Positions 6,338 through 15,373 of a stretch of DNA of 35,185 nt are shown here, piece after piece; the stretch's first letter is position 1; each line of letters starts with the position of its first letter. The notes under the pieces are model-generated. The model was not told the origin of the DNA, ran no database searches, and was given only the letters and a program-made list of their open reading frames with translations. The translations under genes were made by a program, and so were the position numbers. The DNA comes from Sphingobium phenoxybenzoativorans (lineage in GTDB: Bacteria > Pseudomonadota > Alphaproteobacteria > Sphingomonadales > Sphingomonadaceae), in the NCBI RefSeq assembly GCF_001757355.1, contig NZ_MINO01000039.1, positions 1 to 35,185 of the forward strand. The letters are read 5' to 3'.

Positions 6338-7924
6338 TCAGCTCGTTCTGGAGGGCCGCCGGAACAGCGACCGGAGTTCGGAAATCGCGTAGGTCTTAAG
6401 CGCCAACGCCGCGACCGCATAGACCAGACCGCCCAGCCCGCACAACAGGGCGAGCGCGGCGACACGCTCCATCAGGCCCCTCGCCATATAGGGATCAAGC
6501 AGCGGGTTGAGGAACCAGAGCGCCGCGCCCATCACCGCGCTGGCGCCCAGGATGCGGATCGCCTTCGCCCGGAAGCGGTCGTCCATGCGGAGCTGATCGC
6601 GGCGGTGGAGCAGCCAGTAAAGCACGATCACATTCACCCAGGCGGCGATGGCGGTCGATACCGCGACGCCGACATGGCCGAGCGGCCAGATCAGCACCAG
6701 ATTGCCGACAAGGTTGAACAGCATGGAGAATACCGCGACCCGGACCGGCGTCTTGGTATCCTGCCGCGCGTAGAAGCCGGGGGTCAGCACCTTGATCAGC
6801 ACATAGGCGGGCACGCCGATCGCGAAGGCCGTCAGCGCGCCCGACGCGCCGATCGTGTCGGCGGCGGTGAACACGCCATGCTGGAGCAGGCCGCGGATCA
6901 GCGGCACGGCCGATACGCAGAGCGCAACGGCGGCGGGCAGGGAAAGGAACAGCGCCAGCTCCATCGCCCGGTTCTGGGTGTGGGACGCGGCGGCCTCATT
7001 GCCCGACCCGATCTGGCGCGACAGGGCGGGAAGGATCGCCGTGCCGACGCCGATGCCGATCAGGCCGAGCGGCAACTGGTTCAGCCGGTCGGCATAATAG
7101 AGATAGGAGACCGCGCCCTGCGGCAGAAAGCGGGCGGCGAGCGAGGTGGACACCAGCAGGTTGAACTGGATCGCCCCCGCACCGAGCGCCGCCGGGCCGA
7201 TCAGCGCGAGCAGCCGCTTCACCGGCGGGGAAAGCCGCGGCCGGCCGAGGCGCAGGACGACCCCCGCGCGGCGGCACGACCAGATCAGCCAGAGCAGTTG
7301 CGCCGCGCCCGATACCGTGACCGCAATCGCCTGCGTATGCGCCGTCGCGACTTCCGTATCGCCCCGGAAGAACAGCACGGCGACGATCATGCAGATGTTG
7401 AGCAACACCGGCGCGGCCGCGTTCACCCAGAAGCGATCAAGCGAATTGAGGATGCCGCCGAGCAGCGACACCAGCGATATCAGCGCCAGATAGGGAAAGG
7501 TGATCTGCGTGAGCGTGACGGCGAGGTTGAATTTCTCAACGCCGCCATCGGGAAAGCCGCCGGTCATCGCCCACACGACGGGCGCGGCCAGAACCATCAT
7601 CAATCCGGTGAAGATCAGCAGGAAGGGGAACAGCACCGACAATATCTGTCCGGCGAAGGCGATGGCGGCCGCCTTGCCGCTGCCGGGATTGTCCTTGTCC
7701 GCCTCCGCCATGGTGCGGTTGAACATCGGCACGAACACGGCCGCAAACGCCCCCTCCGCGAACAGGGCGCGGAACAGGTTGGGCAGCCGCCAGGCGATCA
7801 GAAAGGCGTCGGACGCCAGCCCCGCGCCCAGATAGCGCGCGACCAGCATGTCGCGGACCATGCCCAATATGCGGCTGACCAGGGTCAGCCCGCCAATGAC
7901 GCCGGAGGCTCTAAGCAGGCTCAT
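6338..7924 (-). CDS. murJ: Lipid II flippase MurJ (MviN)
   Basis: Moves lipid-linked peptidoglycan precursor across the inner membrane. The protein is 528 aa and almost entirely transmembrane (about 14 helices), a MATE-like MOP-superfamily fold. The N-terminal block carries SRILGMVRDMLVARYLGAG and RLPNLFRALFAEGAFAAVF, both diagnostic of the family, including the conserved Arg residues of the cavity. It lies 27 bases after secB and five bases before trpS, all on the minus strand, so the three form an operon. An apparent plus-strand frame across the same DNA is a GC-driven shadow. Confidence 0.96.
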   Translation of the reverse strand: MSLLRASGVIGGLTLVSRILGMVRDMLVARYLGAGLASDAFLIAWRLPNLFRALFAEGAFAAVFVPMFNRTMAEADKDNPGSGKAAAIAFAGQILSVLFPFLLIFTGLMMVLAAPVVWAMTGGFPDGGVEKFNLAVTLTQITFPYLALISLVSLLGGILNSLDRFWVNAAAPVLLNICMIVAVLFFRGDTEVATAHTQAIAVTVSGAAQLLWLIWSCRRAGVVLRLGRPRLSPPVKRLLALIGPAALGAGAIQFNLLVSTSLAARFLPQGAVSYLYYADRLNQLPLGLIGIGVGTAILPALSRQIGSGNEAAASHTQNRAMELALFLSLPAAVALCVSAVPLIRGLLQHGVFTAADTIGASGALTAFAIGVPAYVLIKVLTPGFYARQDTKTPVRVAVFSMLFNLVGNLVLIWPLGHVGVAVSTAIAAWVNVIVLYWLLHRRDQLRMDDRFRAKAIRILGASAVMGAALWFLNPLLDPYMARGLMERVAALALLCGLGGLVYAVAALALKTYAISELRSLFRRPSRTS

Positions 7925-7951
7925 GCGCCGCCCCCGCGCCCAGCGCCGGGA

Positions 7952-8452
7952 TCAGGCGTTGCCGATGGGTGCGCCCGCCGACTGCGCCAGCGCGGCCTGC
8001 GCCTGCTGCTCATACAGACCGCCGAAATCGATGGGGTCGAGCAGCAGCGGCGGGAAGCCCCCGTCGCGCACGGCATCGGCCAGGATGCGGCGGGCGAACG
8101 GAAAGAGCAGGCGCGGCGCTTCGGCCAGCAGGAAGGGGTTGACCTGATCATCGGGCACGTTGCGCATGCCGAACAGCGCCGCATAGAGCAGCTCCACGGC
8201 AAAGGCGGTGCCGGCGTCGGTGGTCGCCTTCACCTCGATCTTGAGCTGCACTTCATGCAGGTCGTCGGCCACGCGGTCCGACCCGATGTTGAACTGCACG
8301 TCGATATTGGGCTGGGTCTGCCACTGATAGACGCCCGGCGCGTTGGGGTTTTCGAACGACAAGTCCTTCACATATTGGGTGATTAGCCCGATCTGCGGCA
8401 GATTGTCCGCTCCGTTGCCCACTGTTGCGTTGCTGTCGGCCTGATCCGCCAT
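7952..8452 (-). CDS. secB: Protein-export chaperone SecB
   Basis: Tetrameric cytosolic chaperone that keeps preproteins unfolded and delivers them to SecA. The protein is 166 aa with IGLITQYVKDLSFENPNAPG and the FPFARRILADAVRDGGFPPL block, both hallmarks of the family. Two ATGs are adjacent (8455 and 8452). The second is chosen because AAGGA lies six bases upstream of it and only three from the first. It is the first gene of the secB-murJ-trpS run and is divergent from tim44, a common alphaproteobacterial arrangement. Confidence 0.95.
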   Translation of the reverse strand: MADQADSNATVGNGADNLPQIGLITQYVKDLSFENPNAPGVYQWQTQPNIDVQFNIGSDRVADDLHEVQLKIEVKATTDAGTAFAVELLYAALFGMRNVPDDQVNPFLLAEAPRLLFPFARRILADAVRDGGFPPLLLDPIDFGGLYEQQAQAALAQSAGAPIGNA

Positions 8453-8631
8453 CATGCGTCCTTAATCTGTCCCTGTTGCCCCCGGCGCATGGCCAATATC
8501 GGTTCCATGTCGCCAGTACGAACGGCGCGCTTAGCAGGGGGCGAGGGACAGAGCAATGCCGCCGAACCCCGATGCGCCAGCCCGGCCAATCATCCGCGCG
8601 GGGCCGAATATCGCAAAACCGCGCTTGCTAT

Positions 8632-8660
8632 TTGAAACAGGGCGCAATTGTGCCTATGTT
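8632..8660 (+). promoter_or_regulatory. Promoter of tim44-mltA-smr
   Basis: TTGAAA (8632-8637), a 17-base spacer and TATGTT (8655-8660) place transcription start near 8667. GGAGG follows at 8679-8683. The start point rules out the upstream TTG at 8648 as the tim44 initiator and supports the GTG at 8696. Confidence 0.6.
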
Positions 8661-8695
8661 GGCCCTGTCCCTCGTGCCGGAGGTTTTGGACTACA

Positions 8696-9352
8696 GTGTA
8701 TCTCATCGTCATTCTCGCCTTCGTCGCCGGATTTCTCGCCCTGCGTCTCTACTCGGTTCTGGGCAAGCGCACCGGCCATGAGCAGCAGCCCGCGCCGATC
8801 CAGACGGATGAGCGCGCGAAAGTCACCGTCCTGCAGCCCCGGACAAGCGGAGACGCCATCGGCGACGCCGCGCGCGCCGCGCCCGGCCTGATCGCGCCGG
8901 AGGCCGAGGCGGGCATCCGCACGCTGATCGCCGCCGACCGCAATTTCGACGTGCCCCAGTTCGTCGAGGGCGCAAAGGCCGCCTATGGCCAGGTGCTTGA
9001 GGCGTTCTGGCGCGGCGACCGCAAGGAACTGGAATGGCTGTGCGACGCCGATGTGCTTGCCTCCTTCGAGGAAGCGATCGCCGCCCGTGAGGCGGAAGGG
9101 CATGTGCTGGCAAACCGGCTGGTCCGAATCGACCGCGCCCAGGTGATCGAAGCGTCGCTGAACGGGCGGATCGCCCAGGTCACGATGCGTTTCGACGCGG
9201 ATATCGCCGCCGTCACGCGCGACAAAGACGGCAATGTCGTCGCCGGGTCGATGACCGACGCGGTGTCGACCTTCGACGCCTGGACGTTCAGCCGCGACAT
9301 CCGCAGCGCCGACCCGAACTGGAAACTGATCGAAACCGACGAGGCGGCGTGA
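8696..9352 (+). CDS. Tim44-like domain protein (TimA family)
   Basis: Bacterial homologue of the mitochondrial import-motor subunit Tim44; in alphaproteobacteria it is a membrane-anchored protein of uncertain envelope role. The GTG at 8696 gives a 218-aa protein that begins with one membrane segment (VYLIVILAFVAGFLALRLYSVLG) followed by GKRTGHEQ, a family-typical junction. The C-terminal half (about residues 80-215) is the Tim44 alpha+beta domain, with NFDVPQFVEGAKAAYGQVLEAFWRGD and a final WTFSRD..DPNWKLIET. GGAGG is 12 bases upstream, which is long. It overlaps mltA by four bases at GTGA, so the two are coupled. Confidence 0.88.
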   Translation: MYLIVILAFVAGFLALRLYSVLGKRTGHEQQPAPIQTDERAKVTVLQPRTSGDAIGDAARAAPGLIAPEAEAGIRTLIAADRNFDVPQFVEGAKAAYGQVLEAFWRGDRKELEWLCDADVLASFEEAIAAREAEGHVLANRLVRIDRAQVIEASLNGRIAQVTMRFDADIAAVTRDKDGNVVAGSMTDAVSTFDAWTFSRDIRSADPNWKLIETDEAA

Positions 9353-10656
9353 TCGCCCCTCAGCGGTGGGCGCGCCGCAGCGCCGCGCTGCTCGGCGCGC
9401 TGCTCCTGTCCGCCTGCTCCGGGGGCCTGATCCCCAATGGCGGGCCAGCCCGTCCTTCCCGCCCCGCCCCCACGCACCGTCCGCCGCCAGCCGAAGCGCC
9501 CGCGCGTCCCGTGCCCGCGACGCCGCGCCCCGCTTTGCCGCCGCCGGGCGCGACGACGCCTGCGGTCGACACCGACACCAATAACGCCGTCAGGGCGGGG
9601 CTGGTGAAAGGCCCGCCGATCGGCGACCTGCTGCAGTCGGGCGAACGATCCCGCCTCGCGCTGCAGGCGTTCCGCATATCCTGCCCCTCCCTGTTGCGCC
9701 GCGCCGACCAGAGCGGGCTGACGCAGGGTTCGGACTGGCAACAGTCGTGCAGCGCCGCCGCAAGCTGGCCGGACGCAACCGCCACCGAATTTTTCCGCCG
9801 CTATTTCGAAAGCGTGCAGGTCGGCGACGGCAAGGGGCTGGTGACCGGCTATTTCGAACCGGAAATCCTTGGCTCCCGCGACCGGCGCAGCGGTTATGAT
9901 GTCGCCATCTATGCCCGCCCGCGCGAGCTGATCGACGTCAATCTCGGACAGTTCAGCGACGCGCTGAAGGGCAAGACGATCCGGGGCAAGGTGCAGGGCA
10001 CCAATTTCGTCCCCTTCGATGAACGGTCGGAGATCGTTGGGGGTTCGCTCACCGGGCGCGGGCTGGAAATCGCCTGGGCCAAGGACCCGGTGGAATTCTT
10101 CTTCCTGCAGGTGCAGGGCAGCGGCCGCCTGCGCCTGCCCGACGGCAGCGTGATGCGCATCGGCTATGACGGGCAGAATGGCCGCGATTATACCGGCATA
10201 GGCAAGCTGATGAAGGATCGCGGCTTGATCCAGGCGGGGTCGATGCATGACATCATGGCCTGGATACGCGCCAACCCCGTCGAGGGCGCGGCGATCATGA
10301 ACGAGAATAAGAGCTTCGTTTTCTTCAAGGAGCTGACCGGCGCAGGGCCGCTCGGCGCGCTGGGCGTGCCGGTGACGGGCGAGGCGACGGTCGCCGCAGA
10401 CCCCAAATATGTGCCGCTGGGCGCGCCCGTGCTGCTGTCGATGGACCGGGCGGAGCCGAACGGCATCTGGATCGCGCAGGACACCGGCGGCGCGATCAAG
10501 GGCGCGAACCGCTTCGATACTTTCTGGGGCGCAGGCTCCCGCGCGCGATCGATCGCGGGCGGCATGTCGGCGCGGGGCAGCGTGCTGCTGCTCCTGCCGA
10601 TCGGCACCTATGCCCGTCTGGCGCAGGCCAATGGCTGGCCGTCGTCTGACCGCTGA
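9349..10656 (+). CDS. mltA: Membrane-bound lytic transglycosylase A
   Basis: Cleaves peptidoglycan glycan strands to 1,6-anhydro products at the outer membrane. The GTG at 9349 overlaps the tim44 stop. The first 23 residues form a lipoprotein signal with lipobox LLSAC, followed by a long Pro-rich linker (about residues 30-75). The MltA barrel follows (GLVTGYFEPEI, VQGSGRLRLPDG), then the 3D domain carrying the catalytic Asp at residue 378 in QDTGGAIKG, with RFDTFWG after it. At 435 aa it is longer than E. coli MltA, partly because of the linker. It overlaps smr by 26 bases. Confidence 0.94.
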   Translation: MIAPQRWARRSAALLGALLLSACSGGLIPNGGPARPSRPAPTHRPPPAEAPARPVPATPRPALPPPGATTPAVDTDTNNAVRAGLVKGPPIGDLLQSGERSRLALQAFRISCPSLLRRADQSGLTQGSDWQQSCSAAASWPDATATEFFRRYFESVQVGDGKGLVTGYFEPEILGSRDRRSGYDVAIYARPRELIDVNLGQFSDALKGKTIRGKVQGTNFVPFDERSEIVGGSLTGRGLEIAWAKDPVEFFFLQVQGSGRLRLPDGSVMRIGYDGQNGRDYTGIGKLMKDRGLIQAGSMHDIMAWIRANPVEGAAIMNENKSFVFFKELTGAGPLGALGVPVTGEATVAADPKYVPLGAPVLLSMDRAEPNGIWIAQDTGGAIKGANRFDTFWGAGSRARSIAGGMSARGSVLLLLPIGTYARLAQANGWPSSDR

Positions 10657-11179
10657 GGAGCGGGCCGCCTGGGACAAGGTCGCCCGCACCGTCCGCCCCG
10701 GCGCGCCGATCCCGCTTCCCGAAACCGAGCCGCAGCCGGTCCGTGCGCCCGCCAGAAAGGCCGGCCCGGCGATAATGTCGTTAACGCCCGCGAAGCCAGC
10801 CCCCGCCGCGGCGGAGGTAATGAAACGCCCCGCAGACGTCCTGGACGGAAGCTGGGAAAAGCAGATTCGCAGCGGCCGCATCAGCCCCGAACAGTCCATC
10901 GACCTGCATGGCCACAGCCTTGCCGCCGCGCATCTGCGGCTCAACCGCTTCCTCGCTTTCGCCATTGCGCAGGATGTGCGGGTGGTGCTGGTGATCACCG
11001 GACGGCCGCGGAATCCTTCGGAAAATGCCGATTCCTCGCGGCGCGGCGCGATCCGCGCGGAGATCGGCCATTGGCTGGCGTCCGGCCCGCATGCAGGCGC
11101 AATCGCCAGCGTGCGCACCGCCCATCCCCGGCATGGCGGGGCAGGCGCGCTCTACATCATCCTGCGCCGAAAAAGATGA
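10631..11179 (+). CDS. Smr-domain protein
   Basis: The ATG at 10631, inside the end of mltA, gives MAGRRLTAEERAAWDKVA, the usual start of this alphaproteobacterial family. The N-terminal 80 residues are charged and Pro-rich. The C-terminal Smr domain holds SIDLHGHSLAAA (DLHG at residues 91-94), VLVITGRPRNP and HPRHGGAGALYIILRRKR. Smr domains are small nuclease-like or nucleic-acid-binding modules; the specific target here is unknown. The gene is the last of tim44-mltA-smr. No terminator was seen in the 109 bases before the next gene. Confidence 0.9.
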   Translation: MAGRRLTAEERAAWDKVARTVRPGAPIPLPETEPQPVRAPARKAGPAIMSLTPAKPAPAAAEVMKRPADVLDGSWEKQIRSGRISPEQSIDLHGHSLAAAHLRLNRFLAFAIAQDVRVVLVITGRPRNPSENADSSRRGAIRAEIGHWLASGPHAGAIASVRTAHPRHGGAGALYIILRRKR

Positions 11180-11288
11180 GCAAAAACCGGCCGGATCGGA
11201 AAGTTTCTTAACCAATGCCATTCATAACTGACCCCCTGAGCGGTGCCCCGTCGGGCATCATGGTTGTGACGCGGGCCAAAGGGGGCCA

Positions 11289-12968
11289 ATGCAAGGCGTG
11301 TCTCTCAAGAGCCGCGCGCTCGCCTTTGCGGCGAGCGCCGGGGCGTTTGCCTTCATCCTTGCCCTGATTGCGGGGCAGGGAGCCTATGGCGACGTCGAGG
11401 ACATCGGCCGGGCGCTGATCGTCGCGATCATCTGCGGCACGATGAGCTGGGCGTCGGCGCAGCGCACCATTTCCGGCATCGCCGCATCCGTGGACAGCGC
11501 CGCCGAGCGGCTGCTGAGCGCAGCGCATGGCGACCTGCAGGCGCCCGTCGCGCCAGAGGTGAAGCGCGACCTTCCCGACCTGGGCGTGGCGATGGAAAGC
11601 CTGTTCAGCCAGGTGCGCACCAATCTGGACAATGTGCACCTGCTCGCGATGTTCGATCCGGTCACGGGTCTCGCAAACCGCACCAGCTTCTGCCGTCAGG
11701 TCGAACGGCTGCTGGTGGAGGGCGAGGTCGAAGGGCCGGGCGCGCTGTTCTTCATCGATCTGGACGGGTTCAAGGCCGTCAACGACACGCTGGGCCATGC
11801 CGCCGGCGATCTCCTGCTCTCGCGCGTCGCCGGGCGGCTGCGCGAGGTGGTGATGAGCCAGGTCGGCGCGGGATCGGGCGATGCCGTGGTCGGCCGCCTT
11901 GCCGGTGACGAATTCACCCTGTTCTTCCCCGCTCTGCCGCGCCGTGAGGCCGCCGCGCGCATCGGCCGCGCGATCCAGTTCGCGCTGGGCGAACGCTTCG
12001 ACCTGGGCGGGCAGCAGATCGATCTCGGCGCGTCGATCGGCGTTGCCTATTATCCCGACCATGGCGAGACGCTGAGCGCCCTTCTGCGGTCGGCGGATAT
12101 CGCCATGTATCATGCCAAGGCCAATGGCCGGGGCCGCGTGGAATTATTCACCGCCAAGCTGGCCCGCGCCGCCGCAGGCCGGGCGGAGCTGGAGCGCGAC
12201 CTGCGCATCGCCCTGGAGCGCGGCGAGTTCGTTTTGCAGTTTCAGCCGCAGATCGACATTGGCAGCGGCGCCGCAGTGGTGGCGGAGGCGCTGGTCCGCT
12301 GGGCGCACCCGGATCGCGACATGGTGCTGCCCGGCACCTTCGTCCCCTTTGCCGAGGAAACCGGCGTCATCGTCGAACTGGGCGACTGGGTGATGGACCG
12401 GGTGTGCCAGACCGCGGCGGAATGGGCGCAGGCGGGGCTGACCCAGCGCATCGCGATCAACATTTCGACGCGCGAACTGGCGCAGGTCGATTTCTTCATG
12501 CGCCTGCGCCACGCCATGGCGCGGCACGGAACCCCGGCGGAGGCACTGGAGCTGGAAATCACCGAAACGCTGGCCATGGAGATGGAGGCGCGGCTGCTCG
12601 ACCAGTTGCACGCGCTGCGCAAGGATGGCGTCCGCATCGCCATCGACGATTTCGGCACCGGCTACTCCAACCTGTCGCGCCTGAAGGACCTGCCCGTCGA
12701 CCGGGTGAAGATCGACCGCAGCCTTGTCGAGGATATCACCCTGTCGGCCGAGGCGCGGACCATATGCAGCGCCGTGATCGGGCTAATCCAGGGTCTCGGC
12801 CTGGAAACCGTGGTCGAGGGGGTCGAGAGCCAGGATCAGGTGGACATGCTGCGCATTATGGGATGCACGGTGTTTCAAGGCTATCATCTGTCCACTCCGC
12901 TTAACGAGGAGGACTATCTCGCCCGCTTCGCGCCCTCACGGCTGGGGCAGAAGGTGCTGGATGCGTAG
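11289..12968 (+). CDS. Membrane GGDEF-EAL protein, probable c-di-GMP phosphodiesterase
   Basis: The 559-aa protein has two membrane helices (about residues 10-30 and 41-57), a short linker, then GGDEF (about 120-285) and EAL (about 300-550) domains. The GGDEF motif reads AGDEF (205-209), and no RxxD inhibitory site precedes it. The EAL motif is intact at 333-335 (AEALVRW), as are ITETLAME, DDFGTGYSNL, KIDRSLV and VVEGVES, so all metal- and base-coordinating positions look present. It therefore probably hydrolyses c-di-GMP; the cyclase half may be weak, or bind GTP only (inference). The start at 11289 has only a poor ribosome site. Confidence 0.9.
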   Translation: MQGVSLKSRALAFAASAGAFAFILALIAGQGAYGDVEDIGRALIVAIICGTMSWASAQRTISGIAASVDSAAERLLSAAHGDLQAPVAPEVKRDLPDLGVAMESLFSQVRTNLDNVHLLAMFDPVTGLANRTSFCRQVERLLVEGEVEGPGALFFIDLDGFKAVNDTLGHAAGDLLLSRVAGRLREVVMSQVGAGSGDAVVGRLAGDEFTLFFPALPRREAAARIGRAIQFALGERFDLGGQQIDLGASIGVAYYPDHGETLSALLRSADIAMYHAKANGRGRVELFTAKLARAAAGRAELERDLRIALERGEFVLQFQPQIDIGSGAAVVAEALVRWAHPDRDMVLPGTFVPFAEETGVIVELGDWVMDRVCQTAAEWAQAGLTQRIAINISTRELAQVDFFMRLRHAMARHGTPAEALELEITETLAMEMEARLLDQLHALRKDGVRIAIDDFGTGYSNLSRLKDLPVDRVKIDRSLVEDITLSAEARTICSAVIGLIQGLGLETVVEGVESQDQVDMLRIMGCTVFQGYHLSTPLNEEDYLARFAPSRLGQKVLDA

Positions 12969-13005
12969 GGAGGCGCAGAAGCCCCTAATTCCACAATGAT
13001 CCGCC

Positions 13006-13100
13006 GTCATCCCGGACTTGATCCGGGATCCATGAGCCTCAATCGCAGCGCATTATCTCTACAGTCGAGCCAATGGATGCCAGGTCAGGCCCGGCATGAC
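13006..13100. repeat. Family A intergenic inverted-repeat element, copy 1
   Basis: Two 28-base arms, 13006-13033 (starting GTCATCCCGG) and 13073-13100 (ending CCGGCATGAC), are imperfect inverted complements around a 39-base centre. It lies between two convergent genes, where it may act as a bidirectional terminator. Confidence 0.8.
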
Positions 13101-13150
13101 TGCGATGGATGATCGCTGACGGGCGGAAATAGCGCCAAATTTCGGAACGG

Positions 13151-14293
13151 TTAGTTCGTCAGCACCCGTACCAGAATATCCCCGTAAATCGCGGTCAACT
13201 GCTCCAGATCCTGCACCGCCACCGCCTCGTCCAGCTTGTGCATCGTCGCGTTGGTCAGGCCGAATTCCACAACCGGGCACAGTTTTGACAGGAAGCGCGC
13301 GTCGGACGTGCCGCCGGTCGTCGACAGTTCCGGCGCGATGCCGGTCACGGTCTGGATCGCGTTGGAGATGAGGGTGGAGAAGGTTCCGGGCGCGGTCAGG
13401 AACGCCTCCCCGCTGATCTTCGCCTCCAGCACGCCGCCTTCCGCCTCGACCAGCGCGCGGATGCGCTCGACAAGGCCGGCGCCGCTATGCTGGTCGTTGA
13501 AGCGGATCGACAGGCGCGCCGTCGCCTGCGCCGGGATGACGTTGGTCGCCGGATTGCCCACGGTGATGTCGGTAATCTCGATATTGCTTGGCTGGAACCA
13601 GTCGGTGCCTGCGTCCAATTCGATCGCCTCGATCGCGGTCAGGATGCGCAGCAGGCGCGGGATCGGATTGTCGGCCAGATGCGGATAGGCGACATGGCCC
13701 TGCATGCCGTTGACCGTGATCCACATATTGACCGATCCGCGCCGGCCGATCTTCACCATGTCGCCCAGCCGGTTGACCGAGGTCGGTTCGCCGACAAGGC
13801 ACAGGTCCGGCTTCACGCCGCGCTCCGCCATGCGCTCCATCAGCGCGACGGTGCCGTGGACGGCGGGGCCTTCCTCGTCGCCGGTGATGATCAGGCTGAC
13901 CGTACCGGGCAGGCCGGGCGCGGCCGCCAGCGCCGCGACGAAACAGGCGATCGACCCCTTCATATCCACCGCACCGCGCCCGTAGAGAAGGTCGCCGCGC
14001 AGTTCCGGCGTGAACGGATCGCTGGTCCAGTTATTGCCCGGCGGCACCACGTCCAGATGCCCGGCAAAGGCGAAATGCGGCCCCGGCGCGCCGCTGTCCC
14101 GCACCGCCAGCAGATTTTCCACCGGCCCGTCCGGAGCCTCCCCGCACACAAAGCGTTCCACCGTGAAGCCAAGCGGCGTCAGCATCTCCTCCATCGCCGT
14201 GAACACCGCCCCGGTCGCGGGGGTGACGGACGGACAGGCGATCAGGCGGCTGGCAAGGGCCAGTGCGGTGGGAACGGTACTGGTCGTGGACAT
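13151..14293 (-). CDS. dapE: Succinyl-diaminopimelate desuccinylase
   Basis: M20 zinc peptidase-family enzyme that removes succinate from N-succinyl-LL-diaminopimelate in lysine and peptidoglycan precursor synthesis. The 380-aa protein shows the di-zinc ligands in order: His79 and Asp81 in AGHLDVVPPG, Asp110 in GRGAVDMKG, the Glu pair at 140-141 in TGDEEGP, Glu in LVGEPTS and a C-terminal His in NATMHKLDE. STTGGTSDARF is also typical of DapE. The ATG at 14293 is used. It is divergent from the cupin gene 51 bases away. Confidence 0.95.
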   Translation of the reverse strand: MSTTSTVPTALALASRLIACPSVTPATGAVFTAMEEMLTPLGFTVERFVCGEAPDGPVENLLAVRDSGAPGPHFAFAGHLDVVPPGNNWTSDPFTPELRGDLLYGRGAVDMKGSIACFVAALAAAPGLPGTVSLIITGDEEGPAVHGTVALMERMAERGVKPDLCLVGEPTSVNRLGDMVKIGRRGSVNMWITVNGMQGHVAYPHLADNPIPRLLRILTAIEAIELDAGTDWFQPSNIEITDITVGNPATNVIPAQATARLSIRFNDQHSGAGLVERIRALVEAEGGVLEAKISGEAFLTAPGTFSTLISNAIQTVTGIAPELSTTGGTSDARFLSKLCPVVEFGLTNATMHKLDEAVAVQDLEQLTAIYGDILVRVLTN

Positions 14294-14344
14294 CGCCGTG
14301 CGTTAGCGAATGCGCTGACGCTTGACCAGCAGGAGGAGCGCGCC

Positions 14345-14800
14345 ATGCCCAAGATCGATCTGGACGCCATTCCGCAGAACAACAGGACAGGCTATCCGCC
14401 GGTCTACGCGAAGGAGGTCGAGGGCCGATGGGTGCGGCGCATGACGCCAGCGCTGGGCCTCACCGATTTCGGGGTCAGCCATGTGACGCTGAAACCCGGC
14501 GCATGGTCATCGCAACGGCACTGGCATGCGGGCGAGGACGAATTTGTCGTCATGCTGGCGGGGGAGGCGGTGCTGGTCGATGATCATGGCCGCACGCCAA
14601 TGCATGCCGGCGACATGGCGGTATTCCCGAAGGGCGACGGCAACGGCCATCACCTGATCAACGAAAGCGGCGCGGACTGCCTGTTCGTCGCCTTCGGCCG
14701 CCCCGCGCGCAGCGAATGCCATTATCCCGACATCGACATGCACATATTTCCGGGCAACCCCGACTTTTTGCGGAAAGACGGCACGCGCTTTCCGGAGTGA
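14345..14800 (+). CDS. Cupin-domain protein
   Basis: Single-domain cupin of 151 aa. AGGAGGAG (14331-14338) directly precedes the ATG at 14345, which fixes the start; the frame is open far upstream but that is antisense to dapE. Cupin motif 1 is complete (G..SSQRHWHAGEDEF..LAGE, with two His and one Glu). Motif 2 is complete (GDMAVFPKGDGNGHHLIN, with the fourth His), so one metal site is expected. The end (IDMHIFPGNPDFLRKDG) is typical of a group of small alphaproteobacterial cupins of unknown substrate. It stops four bases before the convergent parE stop. Confidence 0.88.
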   Translation: MPKIDLDAIPQNNRTGYPPVYAKEVEGRWVRRMTPALGLTDFGVSHVTLKPGAWSSQRHWHAGEDEFVVMLAGEAVLVDDHGRTPMHAGDMAVFPKGDGNGHHLINESGADCLFVAFGRPARSECHYPDIDMHIFPGNPDFLRKDGTRFPE

Positions 14801-14804
14801 TTCC

Positions 14805-15098
14805 TCAATCGTCCGGGCTGAACGGACGGTTTTCGCGGCCGTGCCAGACCCTCAATATGTAGATGGCGGCATCGGCGATTTCATAGCGCATCTCATAAGG
14901 GCCAATGACGATGCGGCGCACTTCGCGGGGTTCGAACATATCGAGTTTCTCGCCGATCCGCGGAAATTGGACGAGGCGGTCGGGAGCGCGCGCAAGCTGC
15001 TGTACGATCCGCGCCGCAGCGTCCGGCGCTTCGGCCGCCAGAAAAGCGTGGAGCCGGACCAGGTCAGACGCGGCGGCGCTCGACCAGTGGATTTTCAT
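14805..15098 (-). CDS. ParE/RelE-superfamily toxin
   Basis: The 97-aa protein starts MKIHWSSAAASDLVRLHAFL and contains APDRLVQFPRIGEKL, then REVRRIVIGPYEMRYEI and IYILRVWHGRENR, the order seen in ParE-type toxins. ParE toxins poison DNA gyrase, whereas RelE toxins cut mRNA. The text here is closer to ParE, but the target cannot be proved from sequence. The ATG at 15098 shares one base with the antitoxin stop (TGATG), and a GTG codon just before is also possible. There is no separate ribosome site, which implies translational coupling to the antitoxin. Confidence 0.85.
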   Translation of the reverse strand: MKIHWSSAAASDLVRLHAFLAAEAPDAAARIVQQLARAPDRLVQFPRIGEKLDMFEPREVRRIVIGPYEMRYEIADAAIYILRVWHGRENRPFSPDD

Positions 15099-15364
15099 CA
15101 CGCTGGCGGCGGAAGCGGATCGCTGCCTGACAGGCTATCGGCCCATGCCTTGATGTCCCGATGGTCGATCACCCGGCCGGCATCCACATCGGCAAGGGCA
15201 TCGACGGTCATGCGATGCCATTCTTCTTCCTGGTCCACCCACGCGGCAAGCGCCTGTTTGACCACCCAGCCGCGCGAACGATCCAGCCGGGCAGCGATGT
15301 CATCGACCCTGTCGGCCAGACTTTGCGGCACATGCGCCGTTAAAACGCGCGTTTCTGAAGCCAT
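15098..15364 (-). CDS. Ribbon-helix-helix antitoxin of the ParE pair
   Basis: The 88-aa protein begins with a ribbon-helix-helix DNA-binding fold: a short strand (TRVLTAHVPQSL), helix one (ADRVDDIAARLDRS), then GWVVKQALAAWVDQE. The C-terminal half (about residues 50-88) should wrap the toxin. It is first in the two-gene operon, as usual for type II modules. A palindromic operator lies 10 bases before its start codon and covers the predicted transcription start, indicating autorepression. The module sits between a cupin gene and a GST gene, a typical small accessory insertion. Confidence 0.87.
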   Translation of the reverse strand: MASETRVLTAHVPQSLADRVDDIAARLDRSRGWVVKQALAAWVDQEEEWHRMTVDALADVDAGRVIDHRDIKAWADSLSGSDPLPPPA

Positions 15365-15373
15365 GCCATCATC

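Noticed and set aside
6605..8386. A 593-codon plus-strand open frame opposite murJ and secB
   Set aside because: It is antisense to two clearly recognised genes, is rich in Arg/Gln/His as expected of GC-rich shadow frames, and has no recognisable domain.
8983..11118. A 711-codon minus-strand frame opposite tim44, mltA and smr
   Set aside because: The plus-strand genes are well supported and this frame has no domain or ribosome site.
14805..15364. Possible larger mobile island around the toxin-antitoxin pair
   Set aside because: No integrase, transposase, tRNA gene or flanking direct repeats were found; only the two-gene module is supported.
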